Of a stretch of 52,945 bases of DNA, positions 48,801 to 52,945 are shown one piece after another. The stretch is from JBMOLK01 sp049325575. Lineage in GTDB: Bacteria; Bacillota; Clostridia; Acetivibrionales; Acetivibrionaceae. Below the pieces are notes generated by a model that was not told where the DNA came from, searched no databases, and saw only the letters and a program-made list of their open reading frames with translations. Location: positions 1-52,945 of the forward strand of contig JBMOLK010000232.1 in NCBI GenBank assembly GCA_049325575.1, in the 5' to 3' direction. Numbering within the stretch: the stretch's first letter is position 1; each line of letters starts with the position of its first letter. The position numbers were made by a program, and so were the translations under genes.

Positions 48801-51800
48801 TATACAATTATGACTCTCTTAAAAGGCTTACAGGTGTGAGTTTTAAGGAAAAAGCAAGCGATATCAATTCCCTTTTACTTGAAGAGTATTCATATGACTA
48901 TGGTACAGGACTTGATAATGGAACCTATGCATCTATAAAATTACATAAAAAGTACTTAAATGATAATGAATTTGCATTAACTACATATTGGTATGACTTT
49001 GCAGGAAGACTTGTTAAGGTTATAAATCCTAAGGAGAACAATAGCGACCCTAATGAACCTACTGTATCCACAGACACCGCTTACTATAGTGACGGCAAGG
49101 TTAAAAGCGTTAAGGATGCCAGAGGAAACACTACTTATTATACCTATGGAAATTTTGATTATGTGAGTGATGGTCAAGACAGCATAAGGTATGAGGAAAA
49201 GCTTGTACCTGTGGAAAAAGAAGGTTCTACCTACAGAGTATCTTATAGCGGAATCAATTACGATAAGGCTGGAAGAAAAGTTCAAGAGATAAATTATGTT
49301 GATTTGATTGAGGCAAGTTGGTCTGCGGAGAGTGGAAAATACATTATAGGTTCTTTATTAGGGAAAAAATCTATAAGTGTATCTTATTCATATTACAATG
49401 ACAGCAAGGTAAAACTGATAAGCTATTCAAACGGCAAAAAGTTTGAGTATTTCTACGATGATGACGGTAATCTTATTGAAGAGAGGACAACCTTTGATAA
49501 AGATGCATCGGGACAGTATAGGAAGAACATTATACTATACCTTGACTATAATGCTCATGGCAAACCGGAGAAAACTGCTGTACTTATTAAGAATAGCGAT
49601 TTAAACCAGGATATAATTTCATCTAGCGATAATATCGTACCGTTTGAAAGTTTATTTTATATGAATGAACAGGGTGTGACGGTTTATGGACCTTATGAAT
49701 ACCATGCCAACAGCAGTGCAATTGTAACAACGTATAGTAATTTTGATGCCCAGGGAAATGCCGGAACAATAACATACCCCAATAACTCTACTGAAAGCTA
49801 TATCTATGATAGTCTTGGAAGAGTAGTGAAAAAAGTTATTACGGCAAAGGATGTAGAAAATCCACAGGGAGAAGGGCAGAACAAGAATGTTGAGACAATC
49901 ACAACCTATAACTGGGAAGGAAAGGTCAGCAGGGTAGAGGTCAGGTCAAAATATGGGACTGTAGTTACTCCTTTGAGCAGTGTAGACTATGTATACAGTA
50001 ACAGGGGATTTTTAATAAAAACAACGAATAGTGTTACATTGAATAAATACAATAAAGATACAAAAACAATTACAAAAGAATTGCAAAGCCTGTCTACTGC
50101 ATACGAGTATGATACTGCAGGAAGACTAATTGCAGAAGTATCGCCTCAAAACTATATTGAAGGCCAAAAACCATCAGGAGCAGATAATTATATAAAGTAT
50201 ACCTATTACAAATCAGGATTGTTAAAGACAAAAAGCTTTGTGGGCTACAAAATAGAATATAATCCGGCTGATAAGCTTTTCCATAGCTTACCATCAAGCA
50301 TCGTAATCGAGGCATATACCTACGATGAGAACGGAAATGTTAAAAAGAAGGTTGATGGAGAGGCTTATAGTAAGGCAAGTTCAATTGATGCTGCTTATGG
50401 TGTAGAGTATACATATAATCTTTCAAATCAGGTTGAGACTGTAAAGAATCCCGAGATTACAAGCAGCAGTAACAGGAATTACAATAAAAGTTATATGTAC
50501 GATGGACTAGGAAGAAAGGTCAGTGAGTTTTCAGCATATGGTAAAGAAATAAATGTATTAAAATATGATTCATCAACACCGTTGAATGTTTCAAGTCTAA
50601 AATACTCCTTAACCATGTATGCCTACGGTGATGCAAGCAATGAGCTTGATGTCTATATTATGGAAGACATAGATAATCCTATTGCTGTAGAGAAAAGGAT
50701 AAAGACTGAAAACTATGATTATCTTGGAAATATCAAGATTATTAAAGATGCTAAAGAAAATGGAACAGTTTATGAGTACAATGACCTTGGCAAGGTAAGG
50801 AATATAACATACCCTGGGGATGATTCTATTGATTCAAACACTGTAGAATACAAGTACGATTCCATGGGTAATATCAAGCTTGAAAAGAATGGGCTTGGCA
50901 TCTGCAGCGAGTACGAATATGACCCACAGGGAAGAGTACTTGGTAAAAAAGTATATAAAGAGGGTGAAATTGATAAAGCAACCGTAACCCGCTATTGGTA
51001 CGATTTACATGGTAATGTAAAATATGAGATTGACCCGAATGGGGTTGTTACGGAGTATCAATATGATGAACTTGGAAGAGTAATTAAGACCAGTGTTAAG
51101 AATGAAAAGCTAATTGATGCAGGTACAGGAAATATAAGCACCTTAAGAACTTCGGTTCATGAGAAATATATTTGCTATAACAAGGATGGTAAGGTTGGAG
51201 AGGAAGTAGAAGTTGTTAAATCAGTAGATTCTGTAACAAAAGCATCCTATAGGGTATATGTCTATAAATATGATAATATGGGAAGGCTTATAGAAAAAAT
51301 TGATCCATCCGGTGTGTCTATAGAAAAGATAAACTATAATTTAAATAGTGCCCAAACCCAGTCTTTTGATGGTGAAGACCATTTAAAGGAATTCCAATAC
51401 AATAAGGATGGAATGCTTGCTGCTACTAAAGACTATCACGAAAATGGTAAATTACATATATGGAGACAGACATATGATGCAGCAGGGAATATCGCAACCA
51501 AAGAAGATGGACTTGGGAATGAGACGTTATATATTTATAATGAGTTTGGTCAGTTAAAAGAAGTTAAATTTTTAGAGTTTGATTCAAATAATAGTCAAGA
51601 GCAGAAGCAATTTAAGGATATTAAAACATTGACACTCTATAGCTATGATGCCAACGGAAATATGGAGACACAAAGTTTCAATGGTAAACTTCCTGTCAAA
51701 TACGAATACAACGCAAGGAACCTGTTGATAAAGAAGACATATTCCGGTGCCGTTGCAAATGTTGAGACTTTTAGTTATTATAAAGATGGAAGTTTGAAAC

Positions 51801-52945
51801 AAAAAGTTGATAGAGAGAACATAAAAACAACATACCAGTATAATCCGCAAGGCTTGGTAGCTGAAGAAAATGCAGCTAGAACTGAAGTAATAAACGGAAT
51901 ACAAACAACGACGACTTATACAAAGAGAACTTATAGTTATGATAAAAACGGAAATGTGCTGGCTGCATCAGTTGAATCATCAAGAGGTTCAGGAAATAGT
52001 ATAATTAGGACTTATGATGATGTCAATAGAGTTATCACAAAGTCAGTATCAGGCGTAACAGGCAAAGCAGTATATGTATACGATATTGTAACTGATGGAG
52101 GAATGATTGCAGAAACAAGTGTCGACCAGATGTTAAATAAAACCACAAAGGTATACGATGCAGTTGGAAGGCTTGAATACGTAAAGAATGGGAATGAAAC
52201 ATCTTCGAATATTGCCAGTTACAGCTACTATAAAAATGGTGCAAGAAAGAGTGTAGTTTACTCATCTGGAGCCACGGAAACATATGAATACTTTGATGAC
52301 GGACTCTTAAAGAAGCTCACAAACGGTAAAGATGGTACTACTCTGGGCATTATAGAAACTTTTGAGTATACTTATGATGCTAATCACAATATAAGGTCAA
52401 AAGTTGATAAAAAAGGTAAGACCGAATATGAATATGATGCTCAAAACAGGCTGAAATTAGTTAATGAAATTTACTGTAACCGCAAAACAGAATATACATA
52501 TGATTCTGCAGGGAATAGAGAGACAGAAAAAACAACGGTTAATGATTCAGTAATTCAAGCCAATGTGTATACTTATAGTGATTCAAACTGGCTAACTGGT
52601 ATTCAAATGACAGGCCAGACTAATAAATCAGTATCCTTTGGTTATGATAATAATGGAAATCAGACAAGCAGTTCGGATACAGGGTTTGAAAATGAATATG
52701 ATGAATTTAACCAGCTAGTTAAGACTACAAAAGGTACTACCGATACTTTTGTATACACATATAATGCAGAAGGATATAGAATAGGGAAGAGCATAAACGG
52801 ATCTTTGACAACATATTTATATGAGTACGATAAAGTCGTGCTGGAATTAGACTCCGTAGGCAATCAAACAGGCCGCAACATCTATGGCACTAACCTCCTG
52901 ATGCGTACCACCGGTGGCCAATCCTACTACTATATGTATAACGGC
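39899..52945 (+). CDS. Giant secreted S8 protease-PPC-cohesin-dockerin-Fn3-Kelch-SH3b-RHS protein (3' end outside window)
   Basis: One uninterrupted frame of 4,349 codons runs off the window. I checked it at the protease, dockerin, Kelch, YD-repeat and terminal segments. TTG 39899 was chosen because AAGGGGGAG lies 6 nt upstream; ATG 39905 is the alternative. Domains: signal peptide (1-29), I9-like propeptide (about 86-165), S8 subtilisin (168-480; D217 in ILDTGID, H275 in HGTHVAGI, N362, S429 in GTSMAAP), three PPC domains (575-688, 693-806, 810-922), cohesin (924-1075), dockerin (1093-1163), Pro-Thr linker, three Fn3 (1189-1447), beta-rich duplicated region (1489-1860), six Kelch repeats (1878-2197), RHS N-domain split by SH3b (2283-2362), and YD repeats from about 2418 to the window edge. 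The frame ends in the RHS core motif NIYGTNLL...YYYMYNG. An anchored, self-processed RHS effector attached to the cellulosome is an inference. Confidence 0.92.
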   Translation, partial: MKMKYLKSLLSICLVFSIVFSILIGNGSAETINGEGKVNGNNALAGGNQTSVSESVYNQNPDLDKLKLEDEKNLDKVKKAAKGEKGKNTRVLVKFKNIESADKVKKAVAGKLKTTRLEFRNEIKSRKIQVFEIGEADNMESVISEFKKNSEVEYAQEDRELDLFAAPTDPRFQEQWGLYNNGQAVMGQSGISGVDINALNAWDKTKGSEDVVVGILDTGIDIYHEDLKENIYINNGEIPGNGIDDDANGYIDDINGWDFSANDNTVFDSANDDMHGTHVAGIIAAKENGTGVLGTSPNVKVLPLKFINGNFGYTSDVIEAIEYSKKMGIQIINCSWGGTGENTALKEAMAESGILYVCAAGNLGVDSSSSPVYPANFDIPNIISVAAIDNKGYIAPFSSYGSSIDIAAPGVNILSTLPGNGYGMLSGTSMAAPFVTGTAALLKSFSPEISVREIINRINNNAAKTYKLERKVSSGGRVDALAVIDNIMPKPEIWDPSSPVSSQNSHQNKNIEEIISLPTDNLAVSNGKVKKPLLIENSIQSTPKRGGPPPSDNGLNTVRYDLEVQNISPLSYIYEVEPNDTSSTGMPVSIGTVYATISPNNLNDWFIVNLEANKQYTISLKGLQAGDDLGLFLYNPDLSYGGESDHFGNADESITITTTTAGYYYINTYCFSYAPSGEHTYQLLIYPNDAAPDSYEPNDSKNTAKSIVNNTPVSANININTDEDWYVINADRSGRLTITLDNIPYGCDYDVSIYDGSTFYMGGSYFINNANEKANILIPSPGQYYIRVYSYTGSDPSVNYELKAGISTPDSYETNDYTFEATDVAMGSSILATIDNKRDDDWFEVYINEAGNYTFELQNIPAGTDYDIYINDFAGNYVTGSFMAANTNEYVNVPLNAGNYYIKIYSYSGFSETLKYTFSLYKENSLTIAMPYIRANAGDTIQVPVNIHNLPIEGICNFDFSIKYDKNVLTYTGFTPGTLTNTSDAEIDAQDTAEGVKVLYVDNSSAVNMPIRNSGELFKLNFTMNSNVTNGAYELSYNNGWCFGRLMTDGNVDAIRDVVFKPGLLMSGSYGISSLHSAVQPERVEALSGVTGIVYGDLNGDGLDNSTDLTLLKRYIFGIITEFPSPNGKTAAEVSGDGLINSTDYTLVKRKILKIIEVYPVELITPTPTASETPTPSPSVSPSPTDSVAPTAPTNLKMIDRTDTSISLEWTASTDIDVAGYNIYRKETIVGTTSEIKVGSTNETHFNDTNLKQGTKYTYTITAYDKSGLESDKSEPLEVTTYSLSIEKLFVAQVDNSITVSWNAVIGASSYLIEVDGIAYDIGNSTSYKHTNLIPNTRHTYKVHASNQSVWSEKITVYSYPGKPIDVNATINETTNTVTISWEAVNGINKYLVFRSDKVDPIAATSTLEYIDKDSLLLGIDYTYEVRAIDASGKATGDSGRVIVNTGTANIGTDTVLYENRVYMNLLYEDRTGRANQGPTLNMNSYKLTVCKNFKQTSWAQIHVNQGRMEIYGDYNISGGFELDEPYLRMTNNEDYIYVGGSLKLDVEVDSYFGEHCLSAGTIEIKGDFILGNTIGNQYKRFSASGTHKVILTSDKLQSISIEYQLYNYFNILDLSKSKGVVIKNISNDIFQGSEIRANQLIGIEKISYTLCDSPVKFSRSNVSLITDTSIDGNVVVEGGSLNLYGKSLEVKGDLKIQSRLELGGGNLTVVEDLILCSGDIPVDMSGSIIKVDGNLIQTRATLDINKGILKVAGNYTIDQSIIYLKMDQEEDYVYVGGNFYVKAYAPYGFSEFLSEGTIEIKGDFKQEIRSAYTYSFNASNKHKVFLSGERKQNISFVEPRWNHFNILCINKPLEHGYNLEYLNNYPDAKPWNTLEEDFSSTPRVGTTVTKASLSPARKELALAEVNAKLYAFGGSYPDPANPGKDIYLDTVSEYDYLKNQWSVQSSTGISPDPKRMLSAKGDMAVAASDSEIYLIGGYDGTRYLSTVEVYNPAAGEFTKRDAASMIPNMPTARRGAKAVLIGRKIYVIGGYDGTQYLDKVEVYDLDSIDKQWITKQKNSTTETWMTPRSNFGMAAYGGKIYVFGGVNSSGYLSSIEEYNPATNTWTTLSVRLSTARKDLAACTMSGRIYTLGGTNGSVLGTVEEFDPETKTIKSWPILSKSRSAFGAAVAYNRIFIVGGIDGNKVLSDVAEYFTKKIPGLKFLDSLNGLKGNRHLYDKSGVNKVSGNYLTQVEDFRIDSPAIDLEVIRTYNSSDVEYKDAAVTEDGWRFNFETSIKDIKGEMLKVTASTLNLREEPGNLSSLTYTDPVEWDIIQSLANGSYVKKAGAEITVGSSKWYKVITKNGVTGWVSARYVKAVYGIEITYDSGTKLIFEPDDSRPGYYISPPGNYDILRKIAEGVFTLTTKEKITYEYHSGRLAFIHDRYGNKIKFEYENDSTYGTRLKKIFDCDPINAGEIGRTLTLNYNAASGKLENIIDKAGRKVSFTYYADGKLDTVTDQNDSVTKYYYYAGNDSIEGARHKLESIARKVNSTTEVKVLTNKYDGNGRLYKQLDNLNRPTYYLYEDLISDDKSDQVTDKNEIKRTVIDKRGNSTVEVYNVNFPGRPIKKIDPNERETLYSYYVTYTEGTNSVTYNTTNLTNADLNSNVNDHKHRAYNVMRMRNLPEKTETTIEMLRADGVVKGNTTKVEKDEKGNVYKITNPDNTTRTYSYYANGDLEYEIDEANQQTYYYYESYGANGRLTKVIKPADKGVIYTTTNREEKFANTENIVRDAITSYIYKADGGTSKIKGCLVEKITYANGTWISYEYNDNGTLLSSSAEESKKTTFTYDGCFRVTSETTPLGYKTEYRYNNLNQVTHVIKKNQDDSIVSTSRSYYDYAGRKRKEVNPLLYDATKDSGADYSGTASSEYEYDPYGRITKLTSNVRRDNGTEVSYITNYFYDTEGNLERTERGEMPKGDATGKVSRGVYIYNYDSLKRLTGVSFKEKASDINSLLLEEYSYDYGTGLDNGTYASIKLHKKYLNDNEFALTTYWYDFAGRLVKVINPKENNSDPNEPTVSTDTAYYSDGKVKSVKDARGNTTYYTYGNFDYVSDGQDSIRYEEKLVPVEKEGSTYRVSYSGINYDKAGRKVQEINYVDLIEASWSAESGKYIIGSLLGKKSISVSYSYYNDSKVKLISYSNGKKFEYFYDDDGNLIEERTTFDKDASGQYRKNIILYLDYNAHGKPEKTAVLIKNSDLNQDIISSSDNIVPFESLFYMNEQGVTVYGPYEYHANSSAIVTTYSNFDAQGNAGTITYPNNSTESYIYDSLGRVVKKVITAKDVENPQGEGQNKNVETITTYNWEGKVSRVEVRSKYGTVVTPLSSVDYVYSNRGFLIKTTNSVTLNKYNKDTKTITKELQSLSTAYEYDTAGRLIAEVSPQNYIEGQKPSGADNYIKYTYYKSGLLKTKSFVGYKIEYNPADKLFHSLPSSIVIEAYTYDENGNVKKKVDGEAYSKASSIDAAYGVEYTYNLSNQVETVKNPEITSSSNRNYNKSYMYDGLGRKVSEFSAYGKEINVLKYDSSTPLNVSSLKYSLTMYAYGDASNELDVYIMEDIDNPIAVEKRIKTENYDYLGNIKIIKDAKENGTVYEYNDLGKVRNITYPGDDSIDSNTVEYKYDSMGNIKLEKNGLGICSEYEYDPQGRVLGKKVYKEGEIDKATVTRYWYDLHGNVKYEIDPNGVVTEYQYDELGRVIKTSVKNEKLIDAGTGNISTLRTSVHEKYICYNKDGKVGEEVEVVKSVDSVTKASYRVYVYKYDNMGRLIEKIDPSGVSIEKINYNLNSAQTQSFDGEDHLKEFQYNKDGMLAATKDYHENGKLHIWRQTYDAAGNIATKEDGLGNETLYIYNEFGQLKEVKFLEFDSNNSQEQKQFKDIKTLTLYSYDANGNMETQSFNGKLPVKYEYNARNLLIKKTYSGAVANVETFSYYKDGSLKQKVDRENIKTTYQYNPQGLVAEENAARTEVINGIQTTTTYTKRTYSYDKNGNVLAASVESSRGSGNSIIRTYDDVNRVITKSVSGVTGKAVYVYDIVTDGGMIAETSVDQMLNKTTKVYDAVGRLEYVKNGNETSSNIASYSYYKNGARKSVVYSSGATETYEYFDDGLLKKLTNGKDGTTLGIIETFEYTYDANHNIRSKVDKKGKTEYEYDAQNRLKLVNEIYCNRKTEYTYDSAGNRETEKTTVNDSVIQANVYTYSDSNWLTGIQMTGQTNKSVSFGYDNNGNQTSSSDTGFENEYDEFNQLVKTTKGTTDTFVYTYNAEGYRIGKSINGSLTTYLYEYDKVVLELDSVGNQTGRNIYGTNLLMRTTGGQSYYYMYNG
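42668..43120 (+). other. Cohesin domain inside the giant protein
   Basis: Residues 924-1075 show the cohesin jelly-roll pattern: AGDTIQVPVNIHNLPIEGIC, then FDFSIKYDKNVLTYTGF, then ELFKLNFTMNSNVTNGAY. The family signature is G-x-x-(V/I)-x-(V/I)-P-V, a YD-x-x-V-L strand, and a final F-x-V/M strand. The length of ~150 aa is typical. By sequence it is closer to type I than type II, without certainty. It should bind a dockerin. Confidence 0.8.
43175..43390 (+). other. Type I dockerin inside the giant protein
   Basis: Residues 1093-1163 have two F-hand calcium loops: GDLNGDGLDNSTDLTLLKRY and SGDGLINSTDYTLVKRKILK. The Ser-Thr pair is present in both halves, the same specificity pair as in the cellulases upstream. 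The first loop is normal; the second begins with AEVSGDG in place of ADVNGDG. It should dock to the same scaffoldin cohesins as CelJ and CelQ. Confidence 0.88.
44372..44790 (+). repeat. Intragenic beta-rich repeat, unit 1
   Basis: The coded stretch from about residue 1492 to 1631 includes VNQGRMEIYGDYNIS, EDYIYVGGSLKL, GTIEIKGDF, RFSASGTHKVILTS and YNYFNILDLSKS. It aligns with 45092-45480, which has INKGILKVAGNYTI, EDYVYVGGNFYV, GTIEIKGDF, SFNASNKHKVFLSG and WNHFNILCINKP. No named family was recognised; the pattern suggests a right-handed beta-helix or adhesin-like fold. Confidence 0.65.
45092..45480 (+). repeat. Intragenic beta-rich repeat, unit 2
   Basis: This is the second copy of the repeat at 44372-44790, about 720 bp downstream, with the same order of motifs (INKG, YVYVGGN, GTIEIKGDF, HKVFLSG, FNIL). 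The two protein copies share their frame and order but have diverged in DNA. It lies between the Fn3 domains and the Kelch repeats. Confidence 0.65.
45530..46490 (+). other. Six Kelch repeats (beta-propeller) in the giant protein
   Basis: Residues about 1878-2197 contain six double-Gly blade motifs: AFGGSYPD, LIGGYDGT, VIGGYDGT, VFGGVNSSG, TLGGTNGS and VGGIDGNK, with the usual Y-x-x-x-x-x-W or V-E-x-Y/F-D-P partners (YNPATNTWT, EFDPETKTI). This is one full Kelch propeller. Its ligand is unknown; extracellular Kelch domains often bind carbohydrate or protein. Confidence 0.88.
47150..52945 (+). other. RHS/YD-repeat shell of the giant protein (continues past the window)
   Basis: The coded sequence from about residue 2418 onward is a chain of YD repeats spaced about 20 residues apart, with motifs such as YYADGKLDTVTDQN, YDYAGRKRKEV, YEYDPYGRITKL, YDYLGNIKII and YEYNDLGKVRNI. 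RHS shells enclose a C-terminal toxin in polymorphic toxin proteins. The final residues, NIYGTNLLMR and YYYMYNG, correspond to the start of the RHS core-associated motif that precedes the variable C-terminal domain. Confidence 0.92.

Noticed and set aside
43567..52863. Several minus-strand frames under the RHS region
   Set aside because: They are antisense to the giant protein, low in complexity and without family features or RBS; they arise from the regular codon pattern of YD repeats.
47150..52945. Repeated Tyr-Asp-Gly coding pattern as a possible CRISPR or tandem DNA repeat
   Set aside because: The repetition is at protein level, with diverged DNA and no constant repeat-spacer structure.
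1..52945. tRNA, rRNA, tmRNA, CRISPR arrays and phage modules
   Set aside because: No cloverleaf ends, rRNA-conserved segments, regular repeat-spacer arrays or phage structural genes were recognised anywhere in the window.

Overview
The window looks like a chromosomal segment from a low-GC, cellulosome-forming Clostridium of the Acetivibrio/Hungateiclostridium thermocellus group. The evidence is AT-rich intergenic DNA, strong AGGAGG-type ribosome binding sites, a CelJ-like enzyme (CBM30-Ig-GH9-GH44-dockerin-PKD-CBM44) and several type I dockerins with the Ser-Thr specificity pair. No tRNA, rRNA or CRISPR array was seen. A run of 10 N marks an assembly gap at 6338-6347.

Layout. (1) 1-5.8 kb: a transposase tail, a structured inverted repeat and a stub of an ABC exporter lead into a tightly coupled operon: fused aminodeoxychorismate synthase, aminodeoxychorismate-lyase-like protein fused to a GNAT acetyltransferase, histone-deacetylase-family amidohydrolase, and an AroQ chorismate mutase. 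The operon ends in a small chimeric ORF that joins the start of a prephenate dehydratase/decarboxylase-like protein to the Fn3-like tail of a GH3 glycosidase. This looks like a natural-product-style aminochorismate pathway damaged at both edges. (2) 6.2-13.8 kb: a sodium:solute symporter bracketed by two inverted ~100-bp MITE-like elements, then paaK-iorA-iorB-paaK-ACT, which converts aryl pyruvates to aryl-acetyl-CoA. (3) 13.9-18.1 kb: housekeeping genes rarA, the methionine-salvage pair mtnP-mtnA on the minus strand, and a YteA/DksA-type zinc finger protein. (4) 18.7-29.6 kb: a cellulosome cluster with celJ, a tandem-dockerin protein without a catalytic domain, and two GH9-CBM3c-dockerin cellulases (the second is celQ-like). 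(5) 30.0-38.9 kb: a Gram-positive Tad/Flp-type pilus or secretion operon (SAF/CpaB, two MinD/CpaE-like proteins with degenerate P-loops, CpaF ATPase, large TadB/TadC-like membrane protein, four small pseudopilin-like proteins). (6) 39.2-39.7 kb: a small membrane protein flanked by diverged direct repeats.

(7) 39.9 kb to the window edge: one uninterrupted reading frame of at least 4,349 codons. It encodes a secreted protein with, in order, signal peptide, propeptide, subtilisin (S8) protease with intact D217/H275/S429, three PPC domains, a cohesin, a type I dockerin, three Fn3 domains, a duplicated beta-rich repeat, six Kelch repeats and a long RHS/YD-repeat shell with an SH3b domain inserted near its start. 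It ends inside the RHS core motif, so any variable C-terminal toxin lies outside the window. A protein that appears able both to dock onto a scaffoldin and to recruit dockerin enzymes, while carrying a protease and an RHS shell, is the best candidate here for an undescribed system.
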